DNA of 64,000 nt from Planococcus sp. MER TA 32b (lineage in GTDB: Bacteria; Bacillota; Bacilli; Bacillales_A; Planococcaceae). The DNA lies in assembly GCA_023715185.1 (NCBI GenBank), contig JAMCAN010000001.1, positions 1,612,001 to 1,676,000 on the forward strand. Reading direction: 5' to 3'. The notes below the pieces were generated by a model. It was given only the letters and a program-made list of their open reading frames with translations, was not told the origin of the DNA and ran no database searches. Below, one piece after another: positions 8,260 to 19,207 of the stretch. Numbering within the stretch: position 1 is the first letter of the stretch; every line of letters starts with the position of its first letter. The position numbers and the translations under genes are program-made.

Positions 8260-10686
8260 TTATTCTTTATTCGGTATCAGATACACATCCTGCACTTTTC
8301 CATCTGTAGATTCGTCCAGAACAAACGATCCGTTGGAATAGCGGTCTACCGGTTTAAGATTCGCCGCCGGCAAAGTCAGACGGACATTTTTCGCTGTTTC
8401 CAAAACCAATTCCTCTTTGCCTATTACACCGTGAACAGAAATGACGCGATGCGGATTTGACTTCAATTCACGCAGCATGACGACACCGCGTTTTGCACGG
8501 CTGCCTGTCTCGAATTCTGTAATACGCATTTTTTTGGCTGCTCCGCGCTGCGTAACAACTACCAAATCCTGTTTTACTTCAGGGTCAAGAAGCACAGCTG
8601 ATACAGCAAAATCTTTATCTTTCAGGTTAACACCTTTGACTCCGGCTGTGCGCAATCCTGTCAAAGGAATTTCCTCAATCGGGAAACGGACGCCATAGGC
8701 ATGATTTGTACCGATGAACAACTCGGATTCCTTTGTAACCAGTCCTGCGTAAATCATCGAATCATCTTTTTTCAGGTTCATCGTTTTGATTGCCCGCGAA
8801 TAACGCTGCACCTGATAATCCTTAAGCGCTGAACGCTTGACTTGGCCGTATCGGGAAACGGTCAGTATACTGGCTTCCGCCTCAAAGTTTTCAAAAGGAT
8901 AAACCGCAAGAATCGATTCATCGGATTCCAGCTGGACGATACTGGACAAGTGCTGTCCAAGGTCCTTCCACTTGATATCAGGCAATTCATTGATCGGCTG
9001 ATAGACGAAATTGCCTTTTGTTGTGAAGATTAAGATGGTGTGCTGTGTATTGAGGTTTCCTTCAAACAACAGGTGATCGGATTCCTTCATTGCGAAATCC
9101 CGTCCATTGGATGCGGCATGTGATCTTGTGCTCGTGCGTTTCACATAACCCTCTTTTGTGACAGTTACGACCACTTCTTCACTTGGAATCATCACTTCGC
9201 GTGTAATCGTGATTTCCTCGATTTTTTCTTCAATCACTGATCTGCGTGGTTCAGCAAATTGCTTGCGCACGCCCGCAAGTTCTTTTTTAATGACATTTTT
9301 CAATTTGGTGGCGCTCGTCAGAATGCCTGTCAATTCATCGATCAATTTCTTGAGAGAAGCTTCTTCTTTCTGAAGCTCCGTAATATCGGTATTGGTTAAT
9401 CTGTAGAGCTGCAAGGAAACGATGGCTTCTGCCTGTGCTTCAGAAAACGAGAAGGACTCGATCAGATTGTTTTTGGCATCCCGCTTATCTTTTGAAGCGC
9501 GGATTGTTTTGATGACTTTGTCAAGAATGGACAAAGCTTTCATCAAACCTTCGACAATATGCATGCGGTCTTTTGCTTTATGCAGATCGAATTCAGAGCG
9601 TTTCGTCACTATCTCTTTTTGGTGCGCAATATAGGCATCCAGCAAAGTCTGCAACGTCATCATCGTAGGCCGGCGTTTGTAAATGGCGACCATATTGAAA
9701 TTATAGCTTACCTGCAAGTCCGTGTTTTTATAAAGGTAGTTTAAAATACCGGCTGCCTGGACGTCTTTTTTCAACTCTATGACGATGCGCAAGCCGGTTC
9801 TGTCGGATTCATCGCGGACCTCTGAAATCCCATCAAGTTTACGGTCGAAGCGCTGATCATCAATTTTTTTGATCATCGTCGCTTTATTGACTTCAAATGG
9901 AATCTCGGTGATGACGATTTGTTCCTTGCCGCCTTTGATCGGCTCTATTTCAGCTTTTGAGCGGACGATGATCTTGCCTTTGCCGGTTTCATAAGCTTTC
10001 CTGATTCCATCAACACCTTGGATAATGCCGCCTGTCGGGAAATCGGGCCCTTTGATGACTTTCATCAGTTCATCCACTGTCGCTTCAGGATTGTCCATCC
10101 GCATAAGTACAGCGTCCAGAACTTCGTGCAGTGCGTGCGGCGGAATATCGGTCGCGTAACCTGCTGAAATCCCAGTCGATCCGTTGACCAATAAATTCGG
10201 GAAGCGGGCTGGCAAAACAGTCGGTTCCATATCGGAATCATCGAAGTTCGGGATGAATTCAACTGTCCGTTTGTCGATATCACGCAGCAATTCACCTGAA
10301 ATCGCTGACAAACGCGCTTCCGTATAACGCATGGCGGCCGGAGAATCACCGTCCATGGAGCCGTTATTGCCGTGCATTTCAACAAGCATGTGGCGTATTT
10401 TCCAGTCCTGGCTTAAACGGACCATGGCTTCGTAAACGGAACTGTCCCCGTGGGGATGGTAGTTGCCGATAACGTTACCGACCGTTTTAGCGGACTTACG
10501 GAATGCTTTTTCATTTGTGTTGCCTTCATGGTACATGGCATATAGAATTCGGCGCTGCACGGGTTTCAGCCCATCACGGGCATCCGGCAATGCGCGGTCC
10601 TGGATGATGTATTTACTGTAACGCCCAAACCGATCGCCGATGACTTCTTCTAATGGCAGATCCTGAAAACGTTCGATTTGCGTCAT
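8260..10686 (-). CDS. parC: DNA topoisomerase IV subunit A
   Basis: An 808-residue subunit that breaks and rejoins DNA for chromosome decatenation. The quinolone-resistance region [12 protein letters not shown] carries the wild-type Ser82 and Glu86 positions, and the active-site tyrosine follows in AAMRYTEAR (Tyr121). The C-terminal third contains the beta-pinwheel repeats that wrap DNA. It starts with an ATG overlapping the TGA of parE (ATGA), so the subunits are coupled in equal amounts. The spacing of these motifs and its partner gene identify it as ParC rather than GyrA. Gene order with yneT, plsY and aconitase matches B. subtilis. Confidence 0.97.
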   Translation of the reverse strand: MTQIERFQDLPLEEVIGDRFGRYSKYIIQDRALPDARDGLKPVQRRILYAMYHEGNTNEKAFRKSAKTVGNVIGNYHPHGDSSVYEAMVRLSQDWKIRHMLVEMHGNNGSMDGDSPAAMRYTEARLSAISGELLRDIDKRTVEFIPNFDDSDMEPTVLPARFPNLLVNGSTGISAGYATDIPPHALHEVLDAVLMRMDNPEATVDELMKVIKGPDFPTGGIIQGVDGIRKAYETGKGKIIVRSKAEIEPIKGGKEQIVITEIPFEVNKATMIKKIDDQRFDRKLDGISEVRDESDRTGLRIVIELKKDVQAAGILNYLYKNTDLQVSYNFNMVAIYKRRPTMMTLQTLLDAYIAHQKEIVTKRSEFDLHKAKDRMHIVEGLMKALSILDKVIKTIRASKDKRDAKNNLIESFSFSEAQAEAIVSLQLYRLTNTDITELQKEEASLKKLIDELTGILTSATKLKNVIKKELAGVRKQFAEPRRSVIEEKIEEITITREVMIPSEEVVVTVTKEGYVKRTSTRSHAASNGRDFAMKESDHLLFEGNLNTQHTILIFTTKGNFVYQPINELPDIKWKDLGQHLSSIVQLESDESILAVYPFENFEAEASILTVSRYGQVKRSALKDYQVQRYSRAIKTMNLKKDDSMIYAGLVTKESELFIGTNHAYGVRFPIEEIPLTGLRTAGVKGVNLKDKDFAVSAVLLDPEVKQDLVVVTQRGAAKKMRITEFETGSRAKRGVVMLRELKSNPHRVISVHGVIGKEELVLETAKNVRLTLPAANLKPVDRYSNGSFVLDESTDGKVQDVYLIPNKE

Positions 10687-12659
10687 ACGAGTTCCTCCTC
10701 AGCGTGGATCAGGTCGTTCTCCAGAATATTGCTGTCCTCTTCCAAACCGAAGTCGACATTATTCTCGATCCACTTTCTTCTTGGTTCGACTTTATCCCCC
10801 ATCAGGGTGGTGATGCGGCGTTCAGCGCGGGCACCGTCTTCAATGGTCACGCGGATCAATGTCCGTGTATCCGGATTCATCGTCGTTTCCCACAATTGAT
10901 CGGCGTTCATCTCGCCAAGACCTTTATAGCGCTGCAGCATATACCCTTTGCCGATTTTTTTGGTGGACGCCTCAAGATCCGCTTCAGTCCAGGCGTAATC
11001 GACAACTTCTTTTTTGCCGATCCCTTTGGAGACCTTGTAAAGCGGAGGCAAGGCAATGAACACTTTGCCCGCTTCAATAAGCGGTTTCATGTAGCGGTAG
11101 AAGAATGTCAGCAGCAATACCTGGATATGTGCTCCGTCCGTATCGGCATCTGTCATGATGATGACTTTATTGTAGGCAATGTCATCTATCGAGAAATCCG
11201 ATGATACCCCGCCGCCAATAGCATGGATGATCGTCGAGATTTCTTCGTTTTTCATGATTTCTTCAAGCTTCGCTTTTTCTGTGTTGACGACTTTACCTCT
11301 AAGCGGCAAAATGGCCTGGAATGTGCGGTCACGCCCCTGTTTGGCAGAACCCCCGGCAGAGTCACCCTCTACCAGGTACAATTCGTTTTTAGCGGCGTTG
11401 CGCGATTGGGCTGGTGTCAGTTTCCCCGACAGCAGCATATCCGATTTTTTTCGCTTTTTGCCGTTCCGTGCATCTTCACGCGCTTTACGTGCAGCTAAAC
11501 GCGCCTGTGACGCGCGGATCGCTTTACGCACCAGCGATGCACTGAGGTCTGCGTTCTCTTCCAGGAAGTACATCAATTTCTGCGATACGACCGAATCCAC
11601 GATACTCCGTGCTTCACTGGTGCCCAGTTTGCTCTTTGTCTGTCCTTCAAACTGCAATAAGGCTTCAGGAATCCGGACAGAAACAATCGCCGCTATCCCT
11701 TCACGGATATCGGAACCTTCGAGATTCTTATCTTTATCTTTCAACAGGCTGATTTTCCGCGCATAGTCATTGAATACACGGGTCATTGCCGCTTTTGCTC
11801 CGGTTTCATGTGTACCGCCGTCCCGGGTGCGGACGTTATTGACGAAGGACAGGATCGTTTCGGAATAGCCATCGTTGAACTGGAATGAAAACTCGACTTC
11901 CAGTTCCTCCTGTTTGCCTTCGATATAAGCAACTTTATGCAATGTATCTTTTTCTTCATTTAAATATTCAACGAATGCCTCGATGCCTGTTTCAAAGAAA
12001 AACTCTTCGCGCTGTTCTTCTTCGCTCCGTTTATCGGTCAATTCTATTCTGAGACCTTTTAACAGAAACGCGGATTCACGCAGGCGTTCGCTCAAAGTTT
12101 CATAATTGTATTTAGTGGCGGAAAAAATTGAGGGATCAGGACGGAAATGTATATTCGTGCCGCTTTCCTTTGTGGAGCCAATCTCTTCAAGTGTCGTCGC
12201 TGGCTTGCCGCCATTTTCAAAACGCTGCCGGTATTTCTTGCCATCCCTGTGAATGGTGACTTCCAGGTAATCGGATAAGGCGTTCACAACTGAAGCACCT
12301 ACACCATGCAGACCGCCGCTTGTTTTATAACCGCCTTGTCCGAATTTACCCCCAGCATGAAGAACAGTCAAAATGACTTCAGGCGTCGGTTTCCCGCTGC
12401 GGTGCATGCCAGTCGGCATTCCCCGGCCGTAATCGCGGACACTGATGCTGTTATCTTCATGTATAGTGACGCTGATTTTGTCGCCAAAACCAGCTAAAGC
12501 TTCATCCACCGAGTTATCGACGATTTCATAGACCAAATGGTGAAGGCCCCGTGTATCCGTCGAACCGATATACATACCAGGCCGTTTTCTGACGGCATCC
12601 AAACCTTCAAGTACCTGGATCGCTTCTTCGTTATATGCCGTATTCTTCGTTTTAGCCAT
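10683..12659 (-). CDS. parE: DNA topoisomerase IV subunit B
   Basis: A 658-residue ATPase subunit of topoisomerase IV. The GHKL ATP site is visible as [17 protein letters not shown] and [12 protein letters not shown]. The TOPRIM part has [15 protein letters not shown] and [11 protein letters not shown], with the acidic residues that hold magnesium. It lacks the long insertion seen in some Gram-negative GyrB. The start is an ATG after GGAGGGAATTAG. Termination overlaps parC. No resistance-type change is evident in the parts I can compare from memory. Confidence 0.97.
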   Translation of the reverse strand: MAKTKNTAYNEEAIQVLEGLDAVRKRPGMYIGSTDTRGLHHLVYEIVDNSVDEALAGFGDKISVTIHEDNSISVRDYGRGMPTGMHRSGKPTPEVILTVLHAGGKFGQGGYKTSGGLHGVGASVVNALSDYLEVTIHRDGKKYRQRFENGGKPATTLEEIGSTKESGTNIHFRPDPSIFSATKYNYETLSERLRESAFLLKGLRIELTDKRSEEEQREEFFFETGIEAFVEYLNEEKDTLHKVAYIEGKQEELEVEFSFQFNDGYSETILSFVNNVRTRDGGTHETGAKAAMTRVFNDYARKISLLKDKDKNLEGSDIREGIAAIVSVRIPEALLQFEGQTKSKLGTSEARSIVDSVVSQKLMYFLEENADLSASLVRKAIRASQARLAARKAREDARNGKKRKKSDMLLSGKLTPAQSRNAAKNELYLVEGDSAGGSAKQGRDRTFQAILPLRGKVVNTEKAKLEEIMKNEEISTIIHAIGGGVSSDFSIDDIAYNKVIIMTDADTDGAHIQVLLLTFFYRYMKPLIEAGKVFIALPPLYKVSKGIGKKEVVDYAWTEADLEASTKKIGKGYMLQRYKGLGEMNADQLWETTMNPDTRTLIRVTIEDGARAERRITTLMGDKVEPRRKWIENNVDFGLEEDSNILENDLIHAEEELV

Positions 12660-12743
12660 CTAATTCCCTCCAACAAACATCTGTTCGCATATCTCTATCT
12701 TTTAATCGTATCGATAAGTCAGGCATCTGTCAATAACCATAGA

Positions 12744-12766
12744 AAAAGAGCGCCAGGCGCCCTTTT
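12744..12766 (-). terminator. Terminator after the CoA-binding protein gene
   Basis: GC-rich hairpin GGGCGCC/GGCGCTC followed by TTTTT on the minus strand, between the CoA-binding gene and parE. Confidence 0.65.
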
Positions 12767-12777
12767 CCTCCAATCGC

Positions 12778-13185
12778 TTATTTAAGGATGGCGTGTTCGA
12801 CTTTGATGCAGCGGTCCATGATGACCGTATAGCCTTCTTCTGTTAACCGTTTGAATACATTATCATCCACTACATTTAATTGGGTCCAGAAAACGGGGCA
12901 ATCAATTTCGGTGAATTCATCTGCCAGACCTTCCAAAAATTCACTGCGCCTGAATACATTGACGATGTCCACCGGCTCCGGGATATCCTTAAGGGATGCA
13001 TAACTTTTCTCCCCCAGAACTTCATCGGCAACCGGGTTGACCGGGATGATCCGGTAACCTGCTTTTTGCATCGCTTCAGAAACCATATAGGATGTTCTGT
13101 TCGGATTCGGGCTCAAACCGACGACAGCGATGGTTTTGGCATTGTCCAAAACTTCTTTGATTTCTGCTCTGCTAGGATTATTCAA
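12778..13185 (-). CDS. yneT: CoA-binding (YccU/YneT) protein
   Basis: A 135-residue single-domain protein with the CoA-binding Rossmann fold: TIAVVGLSPNPNRTS near the N-terminus, YRIIPVNP, VDIVNVFRR and the C-terminal MDRCIKVEH. It resembles B. subtilis YneT over its whole length. The start is a TTG at 13185, placed 6 bases after AGGTGA and matching the NP-x-R-x-EI start of YneT; a GTG three codons earlier overlaps the ribosome site. It is divergent from plsY and upstream of parE, as in B. subtilis. Members bind CoA or related ligands; the physiological role is unknown. Confidence 0.9.
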   Translation of the reverse strand: MNNPSRAEIKEVLDNAKTIAVVGLSPNPNRTSYMVSEAMQKAGYRIIPVNPVADEVLGEKSYASLKDIPEPVDIVNVFRRSEFLEGLADEFTEIDCPVFWTQLNVVDDNVFKRLTEEGYTVIMDRCIKVEHAILK

Positions 13186-13320
13186 GAGAATCACCTGTCC
13201 TTTTTATTCTATCATACATGATATTCTCGCTGTTTCATAAAAATCCTGCAAGGATTGTTTTAAGATCTTTTCGCGTGTTAAACTTAGAATACCAAATAGA
13301 GAGATTAAAAGGAGTCTACA

Positions 13321-13914
13321 ATGGAAATATTGCTACCCGTTTTATTGGCCTATTTACTTGGTTCGATCCCTTCCGCTTTATGGATCGGCAAAATTTTCTA
13401 CAAAACCGATGTCCGTACAAAAGGCAGCGGCAACCTCGGCGCTACCAATACATTTCGGGTCCTGGGTTCCACTGCGGGCCTGATCGTCACTATACTTGAT
13501 ATTTTAAAAGGAACTGCCGCTACGCTGATACCAATGTATATGGATACGAACATCCACCCGCTTGTATTCGGCCTGATTGCGGTCGTGGGGCATATGTATC
13601 CAGTATTCGCTAAGTTTAAAGGGGGTAAAGCGGTAGCGACTTCAGGCGGCATTCTGCTTGGCTACCAATGGCCATTGTTCCTGGTTGCCGTTGCCGTGCT
13701 TCTGATTGCACTGAAAATCACGAAGATGGTTTCATTGTCATCCATGATACTCGCTGTAGTTGCTGTAATCTACGCCATCATTTATGCTGTCAATACAGGA
13801 GATTACCCTTTCCTCGCCGTGATTTTGGTACTGGCGGCGTTCATCTTCTATCGCCATCGCGCCAATATTGCGCGCATTCGGGCGGGTACAGAGCCCAAGA
13901 TCAAGTTTATGTAA
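13321..13914 (+). CDS. plsY: Acyl-phosphate:glycerol-3-phosphate acyltransferase PlsY
   Basis: A 197-residue membrane enzyme that makes lysophosphatidate by transferring an acyl group from acyl-phosphate to glycerol-3-phosphate, the first step of phospholipid synthesis. The three conserved loops are visible: GSIPSALWIGK, GSGNLGATN and KFKGGKAVATSGG. About five membrane segments. The ATG follows AAAAGGAG by 6 bases. Divergent from yneT with a 135-bp gap; the HesB-like gene starts 27 bp downstream in the same direction. Confidence 0.96.
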   Translation: MEILLPVLLAYLLGSIPSALWIGKIFYKTDVRTKGSGNLGATNTFRVLGSTAGLIVTILDILKGTAATLIPMYMDTNIHPLVFGLIAVVGHMYPVFAKFKGGKAVATSGGILLGYQWPLFLVAVAVLLIALKITKMVSLSSMILAVVAVIYAIIYAVNTGDYPFLAVILVLAAFIFYRHRANIARIRAGTEPKIKFM

Positions 13915-13941
13915 CCCGAAACCTGAAAGGACGTGAGCTTC

Positions 13942-14226
13942 ATGGAAATTAAAATCAGTGAAGATGCTTTCAAATGGTTCCACGAGGAAATGGAAGCCAT
14001 ATCTGGGGAGACTGTCCGATTTTTTGTGCGCTATGGAGGCTCCGGACTCCAGCCGGGATTCTCACTTGGCGTAACAAAAGACCAGCCCAACGATGCTGCT
14101 GCGGAAGTTGAAAAAGACGGCGTGACTTATTTTATTGAACAGAACGATCTCTGGTATTTCGATGGCCACGATCTGACTGTAAGCGTTAACGATGAACTTC
14201 AGGAATTGGATTACACATACGAATAA
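13942..14226 (+). CDS. yneR: HesB/YneR-type iron-sulfur biogenesis-like protein
   Basis: A 94-residue protein of the HesB-like fold, with ISEDAFKWF at the start and VRYGGSGLQPGFSLG in the middle. The cysteines of true A-type Fe-S carriers are missing, as in the YneR subgroup, so an Fe-S carrier role is unlikely. The start is the ATG at 13942, about 10 bases after AAAGGA; the in-frame GTG at 13933 abuts the ribosome site. Likely co-transcribed with plsY and closed by the terminator at 14232-14280. Confidence 0.85.
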   Translation: MEIKISEDAFKWFHEEMEAISGETVRFFVRYGGSGLQPGFSLGVTKDQPNDAAAEVEKDGVTYFIEQNDLWYFDGHDLTVSVNDELQELDYTYE

Positions 14227-14231
14227 AGTTC

Positions 14232-14280
14232 AAAAAGCCGGAATGGAAGATTTATTCTTCCATCCCGGCTTTTCTATTTT
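14232..14280. terminator. Bidirectional terminator between yneR and yneQ
   Basis: AAAGCCGGxATGGAAG paired with CTTCCATCCCGGCTTT. A-run on one side and T-run on the other serve both convergent genes. Its right arm overlaps the yneQ stop. Confidence 0.85.
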
Positions 14281-14576
14281 TTCTCCAGGCGTTCTACTTG
14301 CTCCAGGAGATTTTCCGCTTTCAAAATTGATTTTTGACGGTCTCCGAAAAGATCGAAATGCGGATAGTTCCCTCGCAGGTCCAGCCATTCCGGCTGCAAG
14401 CCGTACTGCCTCCCCCATATTTTCAACTTTTCCAGATCACAGCAGCCGACTTTAGTGACAGTACTGCATCCCGGAAACCGTTCATCAATCCAGTAATGAG
14501 TCAAAAAGGCGATATTTCCTGCCTCCACTTCCCGCTTCCAGCATTCGAGTTCAGCCCTTTTAATTCCGAACGCCAT
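14274..14576 (-). CDS. yneQ: YneQ-like conserved protein
   Basis: A 100-residue soluble protein resembling B. subtilis YneQ by content (MAFGIKRAELECW, HYWIDERFPGC, LRGNYPHFDLFGD) and by its place between yneP and yneR. The start is the ATG at 14576 after GAGGAAAGACC; it overlaps the 3' end of yneP by 17 bases. No known catalytic motif. Function unknown. Confidence 0.8.
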   Translation of the reverse strand: MAFGIKRAELECWKREVEAGNIAFLTHYWIDERFPGCSTVTKVGCCDLEKLKIWGRQYGLQPEWLDLRGNYPHFDLFGDRQKSILKAENLLEQVERLEKK

Positions 14577-15000
14577 GGTCTTTCCTCTTTTTAATTTCCT
14601 CGTATTTTTCATGCCATTCCGGATAGATTTTCTTCAGGGATACCGGGCGGAAAGATTCTTTCTTTACCACTACATGTTCCGATGTCGCCTTGGCGGCAAG
14701 TGTGCCGTCTTCGTGAAGGATTTCATAGCCATAGGTGGTTCGCAGGCGGCCGTGTTCTTCAACCCATGTACGGACGGTCGCTTTCTGGCCGTAGCGAAGC
14801 GCAGCTTTGTATTGGATTGAAATATCCGTTACTGGCGATAAGTAGCCCTGGCTTTCCATTTCGGCGTATGTAAAACCTACATCTTCGATTAATTTTGTGC
14901 GTCCAATCTCGAGCCAGATAATATAGTTCGCATGATAAACGACACCCATCTGGTCTGTTTCCGCATAGCGGATCTCTATTTCTTTTTCACTGATATGCAT
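14560..15000 (-). CDS. yneP: Hot-dog-fold acyl-CoA thioesterase (YneP-like)
   Basis: A 146-residue 4-hydroxybenzoyl-CoA-thioesterase-type protein. The N-terminus has RYAETDQMGVVYHANYIIWLE, where the Asp and the following helix form the thioesterase active site, and later VVVKKESFRPVSL. It hydrolyses acyl-CoA; the physiological chain is unknown. The ATG follows AGAGGTG by 9-10 bases. First gene of the yneP-yneQ pair, downstream of aconitase on the same strand as in B. subtilis, but separated from it here by a 540-bp repeat-bearing gap. Confidence 0.88.
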   Translation of the reverse strand: MHISEKEIEIRYAETDQMGVVYHANYIIWLEIGRTKLIEDVGFTYAEMESQGYLSPVTDISIQYKAALRYGQKATVRTWVEEHGRLRTTYGYEILHEDGTLAAKATSEHVVVKKESFRPVSLKKIYPEWHEKYEEIKKRKDHGVRN

Positions 15001-15071
15001 TCCAGTTTCACCTCTATGTCAGTATACAGAAATTGTTATTGAAATTCTAAGAGAAAGAGATTTGTTAAACG

Positions 15072-15355
15072 ATATTCTGCAAAACAGCTTCGCTTTCCTG
15101 GGGGCTTGCGCTGAGCTAACTCGGACTCGGTTCCCTTCGTCCGAGTGGATCTCAGCACTTCGCTCGAAACAGAGTTGGATACCCAACTCTGTTTCTAATC
15201 CCCTGGGAGTCTTCGCTGCTTTGCTCCATATCTTAGAAACCCTTCTCGTACTGAAGTTATTTCGTTTCCATATGCTAACTCGGATCTTCGTCCGAGTGGG
15301 TCCTCAACGCTATGCTGAGACTGTAGGGATTCTTTGCTGCTTTACTTCAACTCTA
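15072..15355 (+). repeat. Family B repeat: one good copy and one degenerate copy
   Basis: 15072-15240 matches the repeats at 43972-44140 and 37965-38212 (inverted): it opens with GATATTC-GCAAAACAGCT, holds the stem GAGTTGGxxxxCCAACTC and ends with CTTCGCTGCTTTGCTCCATAT. 15241-15355 is a weaker second copy sharing GCTAACTCGGA-CTTCGTCCGAGTGG and TTCTTTGCTGCTTTACTTC. The rest of the gene-free stretch 15001-15541 shows only the aconitase terminator. Confidence 0.75.
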
Positions 15356-15491
15356 AAAGCGGACCTAAGCAAAGGCGCGGCTCAGGACTGGGTGGAGCAA
15401 TAAGACGAGTGTTCTTCTCGGCTTATTGTGTGAACCCGGTCCATAGCGCCAAAGCGGTGTGTAAATGTCATTTCTATAATTCAGCGTATAT

Positions 15492-15518
15492 AAAAAGGCT
15501 GCCCGAGGGCAGCCTTTT
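15492..15518 (-). terminator. Terminator of aconitase gene
   Basis: Perfect stem AAGGCTGCCC/GGGCAGCCTT with T-rich tail on the minus strand, 24 bp after the aconitase stop. Confidence 0.9.
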
Positions 15519-15541
15519 GTTTGTTTCATTTTATTCAGAAA

Positions 15542-18256
15542 TTATACTTCAAGCAATTTGTTGCGAAGCACCATTTGCAGGATACCGCCGTGACGGTAGT
15601 AATCTACTTCAACTTCAGAATCGAAGCGTGCAAGGACATCGAACTCTGTCACTTTGCCGTCTTCAGCAGTTGCAGTGACTTTCAGGATATCACGTGGTTT
15701 CACATCATCCGTCAAGTTGACTGAGATAGATTCGCGGCCAGTTAGACCAAGGGAATCAGCATTTTCACCGTTCAAGAATTGAAGCGGAAGAACGCCCATC
15801 ATAACAAGGTTTGAACGGTGGATACGCTCGTAGCTTTCCGCGATGACAGTCTTGATGCCCAATAGGAAGGTACCTTTTGCTGCCCAGTCACGGGAAGAGC
15901 CCATGCCGTAATCTTTGCCTGTCAGGATGGCAAGGCCAGTGCCTTGTTCCTGGTATTTCATGGCTGCATCATAGATAGCCATCGTTTCACCCGTTGGCCA
16001 GTAAGTAGTGTAACCGCCAGTCGTTCCTGGAGCTACCTGGTTACGGATACGGATGTTGGCGAATGTTCCGCGCATCATAACTTCGTGGTTACCGCGACGG
16101 GAACCATAAGAGTTAAAGTTGCGGGGTTCAACACCGTTTTCACGCAAGTACTTGCCTGCAGGAGTATCTTTACCGATCGCACCGGCTGGTGAGATGTGGT
16201 CAGTTGTAATCGAGTCAGCAAATTTCGCAACAACGCGTAAGTCAGCCAATGGCTGGATCGGCGCTGGTTCTGTCGACATGTTTTCGAAGAACGGCGGGTT
16301 TTGGATATAAGTTGAATTGTCGTCGAAATCATAAAGCGCATCGTCATTTGTTTCAATTGCGTTCCATGCTTCGTTCTCGCTGAATACATGCTCATATTCT
16401 TTGCGGAACAACTCAGGTGTAACTGTGTTGTGAACAGCTTCCTTGATTTCACTTGTTGATGGCCAGATATCTTTGAAGAAGACATCATTGCCGTCTTTGT
16501 CCTGTCCGATTGGATCAACTTCGAAATCGATATCCACTGTTCCAGCAAGAGCATAAGCTACTACGAGCATTGGTGACGCAAGGTAGTTCGCTTTTACCAA
16601 TGGGTGGATGCGTCCTTCAAAGTTACGGTTACCGGAAAGTACCGAAGAAACAAGCAAGTCATTGTCCAAAATCGCATCTTCGATTTCAGGAAGCAATGGA
16701 CCTGAGTTACCGATACATGTTGTACAGCCGTAACCTACAAGGTTGAAGCCGATTTGGTTCATGTAATCCAGTAAACCGGAATCCTGCAAGTACCCAGTAA
16801 CTACTTTTGAACCTGGTGCAAGGGAAGTTTTAACGTAAGCAGGAGGAGTCAAGCCTCTTTCAACCGCTTTTTTCGCTACAAGTCCCGCGCCAAGCATTAC
16901 GTATGGGTTTGATGTATTTGTACAAGATGTAATTGCTGCAATTGCCAAAGAACCAGTCTTCATTTCAACGGAGCGTCCGTCTTTGAAGTTTACAGTTGCT
17001 GTTTTGGCGATTTCAGCTTCATCAAGCGCAAAGCCATGCGGCCCTTCAGGAGCTGTTACAGCTTTGTTGAATTCAGTTTTCATTTGAGACAACGGAATCA
17101 AATCTTGTGGACGTTTTGGTCCTGCAAGGTTTGGTTCGATTTCAGAAAGGTTGATTTCAACAAGGTCCGTGTAGATCGGATCTTCGTTTTCAACAGTGAA
17201 GAACATGTCGTTCGCTTTTAAGTATTCTTTAGTGATTGCAATTTGCTCTTCTGTACGGGCAGTCAGACGCATATAGTTCAATGCTTCTTCATCAACCGGG
17301 AAGAAACCGCAAGTTGCCCCGTATTCAGGAGCCATGTTGGCAATTGTCGCACGGTCAGCAAGCGGCAATGTTGTTACACCTGTGCCGAAGAACTCGACGA
17401 ATTTACCTACAACACCTTTTTTACGCAATGTTTCAGTGACTTTAAGCGCCAAGTCAGTAGCAGTTGCACCGTTTGGCAATTCTCCAGTCATTTTCACACC
17501 GATAACTTCAGGAATTGGGAAATAAGATGGTTGTCCAAGCATACCGGCTTCCGCCTCGATACCGCCAACTCCCCATCCAAGAACGCCGATTCCGTTGATC
17601 ATTGTCGTGTGGGAATCAGTTCCCACCAATGTATCAGGGAAAGCTTCGAATGTTCCATCAGCGTTTTCAACTGCATGGACAACATTCGCCAAGTACTCAA
17701 GGTTAACTTGGTGAACGATACCTGTAGCAGGTGGAACCGCACGATAGTTGTCATAAGCTTTTTGAGCCCAGTTAAGGAATTGGTAACGCTCCGCGTTGCG
17801 GTCGAATTCCAGTTCCATGTTGATGCGCAGCGCATCCTGGGAACCGTAGTTATCAACTTGTACAGAGTGGTCAATGACAAGGTCAACCGGAATTTCAGGA
17901 TTGATCTTGTCCGGGTCCCCACCAAGTTTGGACATTGCTGAACGCAACGCTGCCAAATCGACGACTACCGGTACACCAGTGAAATCCTGCAAAATTACAC
18001 GGGAAGGTTTAAATGGAACTTCTGCTTCTTTATTGGCATTCTTGCCCCATTTCGCCAATTCTTCTACGTGCTCATCTTTGATTACATATCCGTCATGCTG
18101 ACGCAATACGGATTCCAATAGAACTTTCACCGAGTAAGGAAGGCGTGATACTTTCGCGATTCCTGCTTCTTCTAATGCAGCCAGACGGTAATAATTATAC
18201 GTTTTGCCGTTTAGCTCAAAAGAAGTGCGGCTGTTGTGCAAACTGCTTTTTGCCAT
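15542..18256 (-). CDS. citB: Aconitate hydratase A
   Basis: A 904-residue aconitase/IRP-type enzyme converting citrate to isocitrate in the TCA cycle. The three Fe-S cysteines are in SCTNTSNP and [10 protein letters not shown]. Active-site segments [36 protein letters not shown] and the C-terminal swivel domain [16 protein letters not shown] are all present. Full family length. ATG follows AAAGGAGGAACACGAC. In B. subtilis CitB also binds iron-responsive RNA elements when the cluster is lost; that is family knowledge, not visible here. A single-gene unit with promoter at 18316-18344 and its own terminator. Confidence 0.97.
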   Translation of the reverse strand: MAKSSLHNSRTSFELNGKTYNYYRLAALEEAGIAKVSRLPYSVKVLLESVLRQHDGYVIKDEHVEELAKWGKNANKEAEVPFKPSRVILQDFTGVPVVVDLAALRSAMSKLGGDPDKINPEIPVDLVIDHSVQVDNYGSQDALRINMELEFDRNAERYQFLNWAQKAYDNYRAVPPATGIVHQVNLEYLANVVHAVENADGTFEAFPDTLVGTDSHTTMINGIGVLGWGVGGIEAEAGMLGQPSYFPIPEVIGVKMTGELPNGATATDLALKVTETLRKKGVVGKFVEFFGTGVTTLPLADRATIANMAPEYGATCGFFPVDEEALNYMRLTARTEEQIAITKEYLKANDMFFTVENEDPIYTDLVEINLSEIEPNLAGPKRPQDLIPLSQMKTEFNKAVTAPEGPHGFALDEAEIAKTATVNFKDGRSVEMKTGSLAIAAITSCTNTSNPYVMLGAGLVAKKAVERGLTPPAYVKTSLAPGSKVVTGYLQDSGLLDYMNQIGFNLVGYGCTTCIGNSGPLLPEIEDAILDNDLLVSSVLSGNRNFEGRIHPLVKANYLASPMLVVAYALAGTVDIDFEVDPIGQDKDGNDVFFKDIWPSTSEIKEAVHNTVTPELFRKEYEHVFSENEAWNAIETNDDALYDFDDNSTYIQNPPFFENMSTEPAPIQPLADLRVVAKFADSITTDHISPAGAIGKDTPAGKYLRENGVEPRNFNSYGSRRGNHEVMMRGTFANIRIRNQVAPGTTGGYTTYWPTGETMAIYDAAMKYQEQGTGLAILTGKDYGMGSSRDWAAKGTFLLGIKTVIAESYERIHRSNLVMMGVLPLQFLNGENADSLGLTGRESISVNLTDDVKPRDILKVTATAEDGKVTEFDVLARFDSEVEVDYYRHGGILQMVLRNKLLEV

Positions 18257-18315
18257 GTCGTGTTCCTCCTTTGATTCTCTGAAAAGGCTTTAGATAGCTT
18301 CTTTTCTCCTCTTTC

Positions 18316-18344
18316 ATCATAACGAAAACCGCAGCATAAGTAAA
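18316..18344 (-). promoter_or_regulatory. Sigma-A-type promoter of the aconitase gene
   Basis: TTTACT, 17-bp spacer, TATGAT on the minus strand, about 60 bp before the aconitase ATG. ATAA/TTAT half-sites lie upstream, as CcpC would need, but their spacing does not match the known dyad well enough to call one. Confidence 0.5.
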
Positions 18345-18381
18345 TTACATTAAAATTATGGAATGTGATAAGTTTTTCTAA

Positions 18382-18888
18382 TTACTGTTTTAGTTTCTCA
18401 TCAATTTCTCTTAAGGTCTCTTCAAGTTGTTTCAGATGCCTTTTTTCATGCAGTCCCACAAATGGAAACCATTGCACGAGCGGCACATTCCCGAACACTG
18501 GATGCGGCAGCGACTTGGATTTTAATGGCTCCTCCGAAGCATTGTCATAGACAGCGTTTAAATACTCACGGGATTTTTTCAGTCTCCCCTTCATTTCATC
18601 AAGTTTGATAAAATCATCAGACGGGACTGTATAAGAAGGTGCATCTACTTTAATCGCCCTGCTGACTGTCAGCTGAATCGGTTTTTTCACTGCTTTTTTG
18701 CTGGTTTCGCGTTCTAGCTCTTTTGATATGTTTCTGGCAATGACATTTTCCATCAATTGAAGATGATCCAATATCTGCATCGGAGACCATTTTCCCTCAG
18801 CCGGCTTCTCATTTAACTTCTCGTCAGACATTCCTTCCACCGCATTGAAAATGCGCCGGCGAATTGCCTCATTCTCCTCTTTATGCAT
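18382..18888 (-). CDS. DinB-fold (DinB_2) protein
   Basis: A 168-residue four-helix protein of the DinB/YfiT superfamily. Metal-binding histidines are recognisable in HLQLMEN (about residue 42) and in GLHEKRHLKQL near the C-terminus. Members include bacillithiol/mycothiol-dependent enzymes and many of unknown role. ATG after AAAGGGGAG. It is a single gene with no close partner; the substrate cannot be inferred. It is unrelated to DNA polymerase IV despite the family name. Confidence 0.85.
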   Translation of the reverse strand: MHKEENEAIRRRIFNAVEGMSDEKLNEKPAEGKWSPMQILDHLQLMENVIARNISKELERETSKKAVKKPIQLTVSRAIKVDAPSYTVPSDDFIKLDEMKGRLKKSREYLNAVYDNASEEPLKSKSLPHPVFGNVPLVQWFPFVGLHEKRHLKQLEETLREIDEKLKQ

Positions 18889-19136
18889 TTTTTCTCCCCT
18901 TTCAGCTTTTATAGCCAGCTCTACTCATTGCATACCCTATTATTTGGCTGTCAACTCTATCTTTTTAGCAGATGTTTTCATTATAATTATGAGCGATTTC
19001 ATTTTTCTTGTCGACTTCTTTTGAATTTTATGGTAAAACCTTATGTATCAAAATATTCAAGGAAAAATATTATTTAAATAATTTCCTGCGCTTATTTTTA
19101 TATCTTTCCCAAAAGCGCTTTCCCTTTTTGCAATAC
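18889..19136. other. AT-rich intergenic stretch without a recognised gene
   Basis: The left half of the 319-bp divergent gap between the DinB-fold gene and the recombinase-like gene. I see no reading frame with a ribosome site, no RNA family and no terminator; it probably carries the promoter of the DinB-fold gene. Confidence 0.5.
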
Positions 19137-19175
19137 GGGAAAGTACGTTCCCTTTTCCTCTATATATGATATAAT
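19137..19175 (+). promoter_or_regulatory. Palindromic operator and -10 box before the recombinase-like gene
   Basis: 19137-19152 reads GGGAAAGTACGTTCCC, palindromic at 14 of 16 positions around GTAC. It is followed 17 bp later by TATAAT (19170-19175), so the palindrome covers the expected -35 position. This is a typical place for a dimeric repressor. The regulator is unknown. Confidence 0.5.
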
Positions 19176-19207
19176 TTTCTGTAATTAAAGATGCGGAGGT
19201 GAGCAGA

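Noticed and set aside
18296-18365. CcpC operator before aconitase
   Set aside because: ATAA and TTAT half-sites exist but their spacing does not match the known ATAA-N7-TTAT dyad well enough.
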